Of a stretch of DNA of 64,000 bases, positions 22,349 to 34,953 are shown in pieces. Position 1 is the stretch's first letter. Every line of letters begins with the position of its first letter. The notes under the pieces were generated by a model. The model had not been told where the DNA came from. It saw nothing but the letters and a program-made list of their open reading frames with translations, and did no database searches. The DNA comes from Isoetes taiwanensis (taxonomy: Eukaryota; Streptophyta; Lycopodiopsida; Isoetales; Isoetaceae). The DNA is taken from positions 19,071,423-19,135,422 of the forward strand of contig JAJEKV010000018.1 of assembly GCA_021234155.1 (NCBI GenBank), read 5' to 3'. The position numbers and the translations under genes were made by a program.

Positions 22349-22592
22349 AGCATAAGGTCTGACCCTGGTGGTGTACATTTTCAAAGGAATTCGTATGCGA
22401 GCACTTCCGCTGGTTGAGTGCAGTTACCCAGCTTTTGAAGTAGGGCTTAAACCAAATCTTGCTTCCCAAAAGGCCCCTATCCTCTAGCATACAGACCCAA
22501 ACTGGCGACTCACCGTACGTTTTCTTGAGGGCACTGAGGCGCAGCATTGAGAGAAGGATTCCGGCCTCGGTAATCACGGCGAGGATAACCAT
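22215..22592 (-). pseudogene. Unrecognised coding-like tract (copy B)
   Basis: This 125-codon minus-strand ORF of ordinary composition is the better-kept version of the tract at the window start. No signal peptide, membrane segment or known motif is evident. Part of it lies left of the first point where I can align copy A, because copy A is cut by the window edge. Confidence 0.3.
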
Positions 22593-22856
22593 TTTATCAT
22601 CGCGACTTTGTCGCCCGAAACTGGCGAACTCAGGCGCTTTCTTGGGTTAGGTTAGATCTAATATGGTGCTTTCGGCGGCGCTGACCTCACAATTAAACGA
22701 CATCAGCGGGCATCATCGGAAGCGTATGGCGGATATAGGTAGAGAACTCGACTGGCCGAGGAGGAGGAAGGAATTTGGAGAGGCGGGCGGAATGGAGGAC
22801 TAATAGAACCCAATATATATGGCATCTCTGGGCATCTGGCTCAAGAAATAAATTTA

Positions 22857-22975
22857 AGTCTGACGTCGTTCTAGCGCCAGATTGCGTCGTTATAGGCGAT
22901 CGTTAAACTTGACCTTTAAAATCGTTAAGCGGCGCGTCTTTATCACGGCGATCTCGTTCTTTAAAGTCTTTTCGG
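22857..22975. repeat. CpG-rich array, copy B site 1
   Basis: This is the counterpart of 558-656, starting GTCTGACGTCGTT. The word order is kept but many CG words differ from copy A. Confidence 0.5.
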
Positions 22976-24055
22976 CGGCTTTCGGTACTTCCCATTTCTT
23001 TTATGATTTGAGTATTAACGAAGATCACCGGATCTAGTTTTTCATTACTTGATTATTGTGGGTTTCGTCTTGGGATACGCCTTCATCGGAAGGTATAATG
23101 ACGCTTGAACCGGATTGAGGAGGAGATGAGGATTCGAAGCGAGAGAGATGAAGCCATGTCTTCCTGATAAAGCTACCTCTGTAGTTTATACACTTTATTA
23201 TTTTTATCTATTTTCCCTAATCTATAGCTTGGTGTAGAACCGTCGAGGGGCATGAGAAGGAAGGAATCTCGGAAGTGACCCCCTCCTCACTTTCGAAGAA
23301 GATGAGGACTATGAAACGATCCATGGATGTAATTTGTTGAGAAACAATAATGATTGGTGAAGGCGAATAAATTGCTAGGAACCAGTGAGCTGCCCTATGG
23401 CATGATGAGGATGCTTGCTGAAAAGATGAATCCAGAGTTTGGAAGCACCAGAACTTGACATTAACATGATACTGGCGTCGACATATGCCATAGCGTAGCC
23501 GGACATACCGACATGGAGCTATGGTTCAAGGGATATGGACCAGTGGGGGACTTCCACGATAGAAACCATATATGCTTCGGGGAGGTATGCTTAATTGTTC
23601 AAGTGATCTTTGTTCAATAAGCACATGTTTTGTACATTGTTATATTTTCTCTTTAAGGTACAATCTAGCATTGATACATATGCATGAACGGAAAAGTTCT
23701 TGAATATTTTCTTAAATTTGGATGTAGCCTTCTTAGATTCGTTTGCCATTTCCGAGACACGAGGTTTTACGCGACATTTCGACTTGAATTTGGTAAGAAC
23801 CGGCGAGATTATTTGTGGTTTTGGACTCTCATCTTACAAGTAGGACACTTCCATATTCTAAATCTTTCAAATGCACATTCTTAGAAGTTTGCTTGTTGGT
23901 GTCCCGGCTTGGATTTTTTTCTCCAACTTTGATGAAGCGACCACTAAATTATGTTTCTTTGTGGTAAAGTCAAATTGCATCTTCCAAATCTTCAAATCCG
24001 GCACGGTTGCCTGTAGCGGGCTGCACCTCGACGTGATTCCTAATGCTAACCCGCG
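22976..24055. other. Gene-poor tract with exon-like pieces (copy B)
   Basis: This is the counterpart of 657-1,790, with the same GTATGCTTAATTGTTCAAGTGATC and CTTTCAAATGCACATTCTTAGAAG blocks. Nothing is recognised in it. Confidence 0.3.
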
Positions 24056-27000
24056 ACCCTGGACGCTACAAAATTCGAAAAGTGGGCCGTGTCTGGAGAT
24101 GAATTGGAATCCGATTTGTAAAAATCAGAATTTATTTTTCGTGCAATGCATTGTTAATTCCATAAATTTAATCGACAATTTTGCCAAAAGCGCTGGCTTC
24201 AATTGCCACATCGGGAGGAGGACGGGTCAAACTCCGTTCCGTCAGTTCCCCTTGCTATCGTTCGGCCGCTTCACCGATACGTTCAAAGCGCAACGGACTA
24301 GGACTTCGGCCCCAAAAGCGTAAACCCTTCTAGAGCGCAGCAGCTGGGGTTCGTTTGAGCCCTCTCCTTGGCGGGACCTAGGGACTTTCGCCTTTGAAGT
24401 GGAGTTGGGGTATTGGCGGCGCGGACCCTAAAATCCCTCGGAAGCTGCTTTCCCCAATTTTCTCTCCCCAAGGCCACAGGGAAGGGGCCGGGCAACCTCC
24501 CTCTCGGGAACCGGCGATTGGCTCACCAATGGATTCCGAGCGTTGACATTACTCACGGAAACCAAAGTTCCGGTGCCCAAAGAAGACCGGGGACTCGGCC
24601 CCAAAGCGTAACCCTTCTAGAGCGGCAGCCCACGGAGGGGTTTTACGTTTGGAGGCCCCTCCTTAATCGGGGTCGGCGGGACTTTAGCCAATAATCTTGA
24701 AGTGGAGTTGGGGTGTTGGCGCCGGGCCCGGACACTAAAATCCCTCCGGTGCTTGCTGAATTTCCTCTCTCCCCAAGGCCGGGGAAGGGCGGGGCAACCT
24801 CAGGCCGCGATTTGGCTCGCCAATGGACCGAGGCCTGCCGACATTGCCGCAGGGATCAGGATTCCCGTGGCAGGAGAGGGCCAGGACTTCGGCCTAGCGT
24901 AAAACCTTCTAGAGCACACGGCGGCCCACGGGGTTTTACGTTTTAGGTGACAGCCGTGGCGGCCTCATATGCGGTCGGTGGGACTTTATATACATGTCTT
25001 GAAGTGGGTTGAGTTGTTGGCCTTGCGAGGCTTGGCGGACCTAAAATCCCTACGCGCGAATTTCCCTCTCCCAAGGCCGGCAACCTCCCTCACGGGCAGC
25101 GATTTTATTTCACCAATGGACTCAGAATGCCGACATTGCCACAGGGATCAGAAGTTGAAAGTGGCGAGAGGGCCGGGGACTTCGGCCCCTGGCGTAAACC
25201 AGCAGGCACGGCAGCCCACCGAGTTTCACGAGGCCCTCTCCTCATTGATTAGTAGGGACAAGTGTCTTAGAATGGAATTGGGGTGTTGTTGGCGCGGGCA
25301 GCGGACCTAAATCCCTCCGAACGCCCTTCGTTTCTCTCCCCAAGGCCACAGGGACCGGATGAGCGACCCTCAGCTTCCGGGCCTTGATACGACTGCCAAT
25401 GGACTCGAGCGTCGACGGTATACAGGGATAAGTTAAAATTAACCCGGAAGACCACCAGACTCGAAAGGAAAGCGCCAAAGTGAAAGCTCGCACTTCCATC
25501 CGCACTCGTAGTCAATTGGCCTGAGGGTGTAAAATGCGGGATCTCTTTGTCGTGGAGGGCGTGAGTGTTTATTCTTTCGCAAAACCATTGTGGCTTGCTC
25601 CCTAGGGTAATTTAAGCCATTCGGACGATTTGGCGAAGGTCTATTGCCATTCAGACATCCGGTGCCGAGCGACAAAAGCAGTCACGGTTTCTAGAATAAG
25701 GGGCGCCAGCCCGAACGACAAGTTCTCGGACCGATCTGGAATCTTTTGGACCTTCGAAGGGGCCTGACGGAGGGATCCAACTGATGGATAAGGGGAGGCA
25801 GGGCTCAGGAGATGAGATCATTAAGCGATCTTGACCAGAAGTGGCCCGGGGAAAAGACTGCCTCAGAACTTTGGATCCAGCCTCACGGGGCCAGGACTCT
25901 CCCCTCTTGGCCGGGGTCCCTGCAAAGATCTGGCCCTCGTTTGACTTGGGGAAGGAATTTTGGCTCGGTTGCTACTACCAGGCTGCTACGGCAGGATTCC
26001 CTAATCACTAACCGCTGACCCTAGACCTTCTCAGAAAGTGGTGAAATTGGGCCGTGTCTTTGGAGATGAATTAGGGATCCGGTACGGCAAAAGCGATTTA
26101 TTTTCACTGATGTTAATTCGCGAATTCACGAATCTTGCCACTTCAAAAGGCGCCCAGGCTTCTACGCCACGCGGAGGAAGGCCCAAACTCGCTTCGTGGA
26201 GTTCTGCATTATTCGGTACAGGCGCTGCGGCCAGGTCCCAAATTTTGCCGTGACGAGGACTCGTACAAAGCGTAAACCTTCTAGAGCGGCAACCCATGGG
26301 GGTTTCACGTTTTGAGGCTCTCCTTGTGGTCGTGGACGCCAGCGCGTGTCTTGAAGTGGGAGTTGAGGGTGTTGATGCCAGGCGGACCCTAAAGTCCCTC
26401 GAGGTACAGCATGGAATTTCCTCTCCCACAGGCCACGAAGGGGCCGGTTGAGCCGACCCTCAGAAACTCTCTCGAATCGCGATCTGGCTACGCCAATGGA
26501 TTTCGGAAGCATTCGGCATACGGGACAAGTTCAGGTAGCGAGACCTACCCGAACTCCAAGAAGCGCCAAAGTAGCTCACTTCCATCACACTCATAGTCGT
26601 TGGCTAGGATTATTGCATGCGGGATCTTGTCGTGGAAGTGAGTGTTTCCTTCTTTTCATAAAACCGGCCAGGTGTAACTTTGCTCCCTAAGGTAATTTTA
26701 GCCATTCAGGACGATTTAGAAGGAGGTCTATTTGCCGATACGAATCTGGTGCGACGACGAAAGCAGTCTGGCGGTTTCTACAAAGTGACGATAGGGCGTA
26801 GCGGTTTTGACAAGTTCTCGGGACGATCACGAATCTTTTGGACCTTCAGAAGGGCCACAACGGAGGATCAACGAATTAGGATAGAGGCGGAGCTTTCAGG
26901 AAAATTAGTCGATAGCGTGCTGCAACCCGTGACCCGGCGCGAGGGAAAGAAGTACCGGGAACACGGATCCGCCTCACGGGGGTAGGACTCTCCCCTCTTG

Positions 27001-29530
27001 TGAGGATCCACCGCAAAGATCACGTACCGTTGACTTGGGGAAGGAATTTTTGACTGGATTTATATAGCGAAACGACAATTCTATCTTAACGATAGACCTT
27101 CTCAGAAAATTCCAAAGGGTAAAGGTAGTGTCTTTGCGGAGATGAATTAAGGGATCGGCGGCAAAAAGCAAGATTTATTTTGCGTGCAATGCATTAATTG
27201 CAATTCACGAATGTCTTACCCTTTGCAAAAGCGCCCGACTCTACTTACCGGAGGAGGAAAGGCCCAAACTAAAGCTCCGTCGGTTCCCCGCTGCTCGCAG
27301 TATTCACCGGCTCTTCGGCCCAGGAGTCCCAGTTAGCAGGGCGGGACTTCGGCTAAGCGTAAGCCAGCCTAGAGCTGGCAGCCCTACGGGGAACTACGTT
27401 TAGGAGAACCTCTCCTTATCCGGTCGGTAGGACCTTCTTGTACGTGTCTTGAAGATGGAGTTAGGTGTTGGCGAAAGTATGAGAAGCGGACCCTAAAATC
27501 CCTCGGTGCGCCCCAAATTTCCTCTCCCAAGGCCACAGGGACGGGCGGGCGTCCTAAAGCTCTCGAGGAATCGTAGATACAGAGCTTCCTGTGGACCGGA
27601 ACGTCGACGGCCCACAGGGATATTGGATTCGTTATTTGAAGACCACCAGGCTCAAGAAGCGTAGTATCACTTCCATACACTCATGCCGATGATTGCTTTA
27701 GGATATTGCATGGGATCTTGTCGTGGAGAGCGTGGAGTGTTTCTAACTTCTTCGCTTAAAAGCGGCCAGGTGTAACTTGCTCCCTAGGGTAATTTAGCCA
27801 TTCAGGGGCCGATTTGAAGTCCTATTTACCATTCGAACATCCGGTGCCGAGCGACAAACTTGATCGCGGTTTCTACAAAGGCGCGATCCGGGCCATGTGT
27901 TTGACAAAGTTCTCGGACCGAATCACGGAATCTTTTGGACCTTCCGAAGGGCCTGACCGGAGGATCAGCGGTCGGATAGGGGAACCCGGGCTCGGGAAGG
28001 TGATCATTAGCGTCACGACCGGAGGCGCTGCAGGAAGAGCGCCTCGGAACTTTGGATCCAGCCTCACGGGGTACAGGACTCTACTCTTAACTGAGGATCC
28101 ACCGCAAAAGGTCAGCCTCGTTTGACTTAGGGGAAGGGTGCCGGCTTCGGTTATACGAACACTTCCGGCCAGTTCCTATCTGCCACGGCGACCTTCTCGA
28201 AATTCCGAAAATTGGATGAATTAGGGATCCGGCGGCAAAAAACCGGAGTTTATTTTAGTGCAATGCATTAATTGGGAACTGCCAGAATGTCTTGCCAGCG
28301 CAAAAGAAAGCGCCCCGACTTCCTACTGCCACATCGGAGGAGGAAGGCCAAACTCCGCTCGTCGGTTCCTTGTAACCAGTATTCCTGTTTAACGCTTCTG
28401 AGCCGGGTCCGGTACAGCGGACCGGGACTGCATTTGGCAGTAAAACCCTTTACAGAACTTGTAGCGTACCATGAGGTTTCGTTTGGAATTTTCCTCATAC
28501 TGGTCGGTAGGGACCTTCGCGTGTCTTGAGTGGAGTTGGGTGTTGGCGGAGGCGGACCCCTAAAATCCCTCGGTGCTTTAACTGAGTACCACTCACAGGC
28601 CGGGAATGGGGCGAAGGCCCGAGCACCTCTCAGCTCTCGAGGTCAGCGATCTGAGCTACGCCAATGGAATGAGGCGTGAAAGCGAGTACATAAAGCGGGA
28701 TGATTCGGGTAATGGAAGACCACAGGAACTCAAGAAGCCAGAAGGCCGAAACCATCCCTTTCCAGAGTCGATTATTTCAGGATACATCGGGATCTTGTCG
28801 TGGAAGTGACAACTCTTCAGGCGGCGTAGTGTAACTTATCTCGTGTTTAATCAGGACGATTTGGCGAGGAATGCATTTTGCCATTCAGGAACTCCGGTGC
28901 GAGCGACAAAGCAGTCACCGGTTTCGAGCGACATCGGGGCGCTGAGTTTGATGATTCCCGACGGACCGATGGAATCTTTTTGGAGGACGCTTCAGAAGGG
29001 CCCTGAGCGGAGGATCAACGGTGGAGGCGAGAGACTCTGCGAAGGAGGAGTGGTCATTAAAGCGTCTTGACCAGGCCAGTAACGGGAAGAACACCTCGAG
29101 GAACTTTTGGATCAACCTCAAAATTGGAATCCCTCATCGCCGAGGGGATCCACGCAGATCAAGCCTCGTTTGGCAGGAAGGTGCCAGCTTTCGGTTATAC
29201 TACCAGCGGGCTGCCGGATTTAATATCATAACCCGCTGACTAGACCTTCGAAAATTCGAGAAGAATTAGGTAGATAATAACGGAAGCCAGATTAAGATCC
29301 ATTTGGAAAAAAGCGGAATTTATTTACCGTTATTGCATTAATTAAATTTCACGAATGTGCGCCAGCACTGGCCCCAGGCTTCTACGCATACATCGGGGAG
29401 GGGGAGGAAAGGCCCAAACCAGCTCAAAATTGATTCCACGCTTGCTCCGTGTTACCGAACTGCGCTTCGGCGGGAGCCATAAAGTGCAACTGAGACCGGG
29501 ACACCATTCGCGTAAAACTTCTGGAAACGG
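24056..29530. repeat. Tandem array of four ~1.1-kb repeats (copy B)
   Basis: Landmark positions near 24,056, 26,017, 27,095, 28,189 and 29,241 give units of about 1,961, 1,078, 1,094 and 1,052 bp. The first unit again contains four ~290-bp subrepeats (CTTCTAGAGC blocks near 24,325, 24,615, 24,905 and a weaker one near 25,200). The architecture equals that of copy A, but the words are far more degraded, mostly where CG, CAG or CTG occur in copy A. Confidence 0.82.
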
Positions 29531-29884
29531 CATGAGTAATTTAAAAGTGTGATCCATTCATATGGACTCATTGTTATGGAGTGTATCTGAGGGTGAATAT
29601 CTCGAACTTCGAAATTCAAAGGTGAGGCGTGGAACAGACGAAGAACATCGAAACCCTTAGCGATAATCTGGAAGAACAGCATATGAAGTTATTATGTGAT
29701 CATACGCGAGGAATATATGGCAAATCAAAGCTCTTCTTCGACTTTGCATGGTGTAGGCTGGGCATGCCTTGTATTGTGGTGTATCACGAGGAAGAACAGC
29801 ACGGTGAGCCATATGTTTTGCCATCTGTCATATTTTGAAGTGATTGGCAGCTTGATTTGAAGTATGAAAGTATGCAAGTGAAGC

Positions 29885-30127
29885 TCAATGGTGCACAAGT
29901 ACAGTTTTATTAAAGTGGATAGATAAACAAGGATGGGAGAAATCTAAGTGGATAGATAAAGAAGGATAGATAAAATACACAAAGTAATCATTGCCAACTA
30001 GTGCTCCATTATTATCATGCGGATGTGTTAGTTTCATTGGAAGCAATACCCCAGAATCATTAGCGTCGAGTTGCCTCCTCCCATCATCATTTCCATTTGA
30101 TGCAATTCCCCAACTATCATTCTCCAC
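29885..30127 (-). pseudogene. WG-repeat ORF remnant (copy B)
   Basis: The minus-strand reading begins with ENDSWGIASNGND, as in copy A. The second WG repeat is shifted out of frame by a small deletion, so only one intact WG remains. Its position relative to the AGO-like exons is the same. Confidence 0.28.
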
Positions 30128-30199
30128 AGTTTCCTTGTTATCGTATCATTGTTACCAATAGCATCATGTTGATTTCCTCCCCATCGATATTCGCAGGAG

Positions 30200-30860
30200 T
30201 TTCAATGATGTTCAATGCTTTAAAATCATTAAAGGGCCACGAGGTTTATTCTATGCATTCTACCTCGAGAAAAGTGATCTCTATCTTTTATGTAATGGTT
30301 TGATTCCTTTTATATATGTATTTTCGAGAAGGAAGATGCAATGCATACTTATGCGAGAAGATGTTTTTACAAGAACCGTTTAACAAGCTGATTTACGACC
30401 GGACGTTGGAGTTGTTAAATCGGTGTATAGTTCCTCCGTAATATAAATATTCCGATGCCTTGAATGTGGCTTTGAAATTAATGCCAAGGTAACTCACTTG
30501 GTACCTTATAATGGCTCCCTGTTCATTGGTGAAGACTTACTTTATTGTAGTGTGGAGGATATGTCATCGATGTTATCGATGGAATTTAAATAGTGGTCTT
30601 CGAAAAGGTCTCGAGGACCAACTATAATCTTTGGAATGGATGTGTCATGGAGCCCCATTTCGTCAAATTCACCATCAATTGCAATTGTAAGGATTGAAGC
30701 GTGTGTGCACTTGACATTTCAAATTTCAATTCATTACATTCCTATTTTAACTTAGGCGGATGGGCTCTGATTATTACTTGATATCGGTTTATCGCGGAGA
30801 TTAAAACACAATCACGAAAATGTGAAACTATGAATCTCGCGTTGTCACGAAGAACTATGC
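30200..30860 (+). pseudogene. AGO4-like PIWI-domain fragment (copy B)
   Basis: The same four exon-like pieces appear in the same order as in copy A: the MID/PIWI boundary piece near 30,205-30,290, the ALK-INAK piece ending near 30,490, the PTIIFGMDVSHG piece near 30,600-30,690 followed by GTAAGG, and the KTQSRKCETMN piece near 30,815-30,850. Deletions inside the first and third pieces break the frame further. It is clearly a pseudogene and was duplicated together with the block. Confidence 0.75.
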
Positions 30861-31230
30861 GGGGCATGATTTGCGTAAGTAACATAAATAACTTTTCAAT
30901 CTGATATTGAAAGGATAATTAACTTTTGCATGGGGAATTGTTGAAAGGGTTTTGCGGGCTCGGTAAAGTATCGGAACAAACGGTTGCCTCCATGACGCGG
31001 TTGTATTAGAGGGTTCCTACCCTTATGGCTATATAGTTCTCTCCCGGCTTCGGGGTTCAATTTTAATAAATTTTATTGTATTTTGGACTTGGGGATGGTG
31101 TCCGAATCGGTTGCAAGTGTTGTTCTTAATGTAGGGTTGGCTATATCTGAAGGTGTCGGATGTTGGTTTAAGAAATCGATTTTTGAAATGTTTAATAAAT
31201 TGATTTTTCGCGAGGAGATGTTAAAAGAAG

Positions 31231-31340
31231 GACGTCGTTTAACACAAAGGCGTCGTTATAGGCGTAAGTTTTAGCATTGACTATGGCCGGACGTCGTTAA
31301 AGCGACCTCCGCGGCGTGGATTCAACGGCGTCTGTAACTT
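31231..31340. repeat. CpG-rich array, copy B site 2
   Basis: This is the counterpart of 9,149-9,240 and begins GACGTCGTTTAACACAAAGG. It contains repeated GACGTCGTT and GGCGTC words. Confidence 0.5.
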
Positions 31341-31798
31341 TTATCGAGAAAAGCAGGCGGCTTTTAGCCGCTCGTTTTTGGTTCTGGCTGGAGGGCGTTT
31401 TTAAGTAGCGATTTTGGCGCTGGATCATCCTTGCGGTCCTTTTCAAGCTTCAAACAAGCATCAAAGGTATTTCAATGGATAAATCAACTCTATTTTTGGA
31501 ATTAGGCTTGTTGTTTGATAGATTTAGGGCTTCTTGTTTTTCTTGTTGTTTTCAATCATCCCATTTCTATCCTCCTCTTCTTTCCATCCTTGTTTTTCTT
31601 CAATCCATTTAAGCCTCTTATTAGTATGAATCGAATCCTCCTCTTCTTCTTCCAATGATCTTCCAATCATTGGTTTCTTCCTTCTAATCTTAGTTCTTCC
31701 AATCTTCTATTCATTTTCTTCTTCTTCTTCTTCACCACTTTCTCATTCTATTCAATCTTTCTTTTCCTATCTCCTTTCTTCTTCTCTCTCTCACTCTA

Positions 31799-31950
31799 TC
31801 CTCCTCCTCCCTCCTCCTCCTCCTCCTCCTCCTCCTCCTCCTCCTCCTCCTCCTCCTCCTCCTCCCTCCTCCTCCTCCTCCTCCTCCTCCTCCTCCTCTC
31901 CTCCTCCTCCTCCTCCTCCTCCTCCTCCTCCTCCTCCTCCTCCTCCTCCC
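31799..31950. repeat. (TCC)n microsatellite (copy B)
   Basis: About 50 TCC units with interruptions near 31,808, 31,864 and 31,899. It is shorter than the copy A tract. Confidence 0.96.
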
Positions 31951-31960
31951 TTCTTCGCCC

Positions 31961-34953
31961 GATGATGTTCTCACAAAAGAACTATGTACAATTAAAGTTT
32001 AAAAACAATTAAAGACTTAAGATTCGAGTGAGCACATATTTCCCAATATCTACCACAGGTTTTAAAGCGAGCCACATCAGTACTCCTACTCCCATGTACA
32101 AGTAATAATTCAAATGGAATCCATCTTCTCGGGTTTGTAACGTACTCATATATCCCATATCAATGTACAATTCCATAATATAACTTGATGTAAATCGCGA
32201 GGGGTAATAGAATGTAATTTATTTTTTATCCTTTATTTAATCAATTATCCGCGATGGCTTTCCATTTATAGTACTTCATATATAATCATATTCCTTTGCA
32301 TTTAATTTTTAAAAAAAGCATGTCATAACGTTTTCCATGGATTTGATTCTATGATAGTAGTAAGTTGACTCAAACCTCCTCAATACTTCATATCGAAATT
32401 TAAATTACGTATTGTAGGAAGCTGGATAAAGCTCACTAGTAGCATTCATGACTACCAGCGTAGAGCGATCAATCATTATCATGTACCCTTTGCTTATATA
32501 TTCAACAAAGGGAAGATCTCACCAAATACCAATACAATCTATAAGTGGTGTCCAGCTATCTTCTCTGGTCCCTCGATTGTACAACAAAAGCAATGAAAAT
32601 ATCATCGGGAGAGATTGTTGCAGTTACCTTTAAGCGGACCAATATTAGCATCATAATGGTAATAGGGAAGAGGCGTCGGGTAAGCTATAGAATAATCTGG
32701 CTCTTCGCCTTTCACCTATTTTTTCGGTTAATAGATGCTCTAGAATAGATCTAGAGTTTTTTAGACTTAGAGGCCATGTATACAAAATACAAAGTTTAAA
32801 CATAAATGGATGTTATTTCCAGCTCATTTGTTTTCCCATCTCACAACTGCATCTTCTTATAAACCTATAATGAAATATATATATATATATATAGGGTCGG
32901 CTTTTTTAGGATAGGTAATTTACGAGGCCACCACAAACATCCCAATAGGCTGCCTTACCAATCGGCATATCTGCTGATAATCTTATCATTATGATCACCA
33001 TAGTTAAGAAGAAAATAATAAAACTGCGGCATTAGCACAAACCCATTACATAAAGTATTATAGGATAAACCTCTTAGAGAGCATGATGCTTATCCCTAAC
33101 GTTATTCTTTCCTCTTCTGGCGGCATTAAGCATGCTATACAAAAGCCATCCCATTACAAAGGGGAATTATTTCTATTCTCTTACAAAATCGAATATGAAA
33201 CCACACCATAGCAATCGCTGTGGAAAGTTATAAGACTACAAACTTGAACCTGGTATTATCTACATATTACCAAATAAATATCGATCAACCACGAACGGAA
33301 GAGCCTCATTGTTATTTGCTCCTTGCTCCATGCATTTTCCAATGACACCTTTACGCTTGTATCCCCATCGAACGATCATTACTATTCTTGCCAGGCATTT
33401 CAATACAAGCATCCTAAAGAGCTAATCTTTTGCGAAGGCGCCCATGGCTTTAGATATTGCACCTGTATCTTGCCAAAAGGCGGAAGCCGCTAGTTCGAAC
33501 CATCCCAAATTCGTGTCAGCTTAATTTCATGTAAGGAACCAAGACTTGTATTGGCATCACATGCGGCTAAAAGCAATAGCGGCTATTTTTGTGGAATGCA
33601 AAAAGACATCAAACCTAGCCGTACCATTCTGTGTCATGCCTAAATAAAACATTATAATATCTCGTCACCTGCCATCAAAAAGTATTTAGATTGGCAATTT
33701 TAGATAAGGTATGACAACCAAACAAAGGTCCCACCTTATACAATAAAACCATTAAGCAAAAGTTTCTCAAGTGCATAAAATATGTTTGGCGGCTTTTGCC
33801 CATTGCCAAAGCTTGGCCTTTTTGCAAACAATTTATTGAAAGAAACCACCAACGTAACACCACATGGGCTCCACAACTTAATCATAAAGCATTTCAAATA
33901 TAGTAAAAAGACCTTGACTTCTATGGAATCAAGCCCAACATTACTTATGTGCCACCATTGGAATATAATGTCACATATTCAAACCATTAAACCACATATT
34001 ATATTATATTTAACTATCATGTAACTTGTTTGCCTTTTTGATTTCAATGCCACTATATTTTCAAACCTTTCAATTTATCAAACTTTCCAAGCTTTAAAAT
34101 CATCTTCTTCTACTTCTTCCATATTATAACGACCACCACCATAGAACATGTCCCATAGCTCAAGTAGAAGAGCAGACATGCCCACAAGAATAAGCTTTTT
34201 AAGATCCACAAAGAATTCAAAATGCCACACTGGATAAACTGACATACCAGTCCCAAAGCATTTGCATAAAAATGCATCAAACCATTATAGCTTGTTTGAG
34301 GAGAAAACGCTCTATAGAAGAATATTTTAGGAAGAAATGTTTTTCTTCTTCTTCTTCTTCTTCTTCTTCTTCTTCTTCTTCTCCCACGTCCCTCCCTCGG
34401 GGATGTGGGACTCTTTTATAAGGAAATGGGACCCTCATAAAAGGGGTCCTGCTTTCCCGAAAAGAAAATAGGAATGAGTTACAAGTTGACACATAGAATA
34501 TAAATTGCTTGTACCCGATTCTAAGTAGCCATGTATGATGGGCGGAGGTCGAGGGTTTACATTTTGTAGTATTCAGGATAAGGCACATTGGGCGACATCG
34601 ATAATTAACATTTCCTCGATCATATGGCACCCATGGACCATAGACTCTAACTAGTTATGATAATCATAACCTTGCTCAAAAGAGCAAAATAGATAATATT
34701 CAAAAAGCCCGACTGTTATGTCAAAGAGATCTTGCGATCTTTAGGCCTGATAGGTAGGCCAACTTTGTCAAAAGTATTTCCCAGATCCATATCCCAAATC
34801 GATTCGGTGTATCACCCAAATAAACGATACGCTATTAAAATCATAATGTGAGGTTAGTAATGCCAAAACCAAATATAGAATCGGCGTATTTCATGGTTTT
34901 AGAAATGATGTGTTTGTTGGATACCTCAACAAATAGATGTCTGATTTCTTCTT
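31961..34953. repeat. First ~3-kb tandem unit (copy B)
   Basis: This is the counterpart of 9,888-12,900, starting GATGATGTTCTCACA and repeating 2,993 bp later. It contains the minus-strand exon-like pieces of the unrecognised gene, an AT dinucleotide run near 32,880 and the decayed hairpin near 34,421-34,460. Confidence 0.92.
34343..34382. repeat. (TTC)n microsatellite, short allele (copy B unit 1)
   Basis: About 13 TTC units, the same short length as in copy A unit 1. Confidence 0.95.
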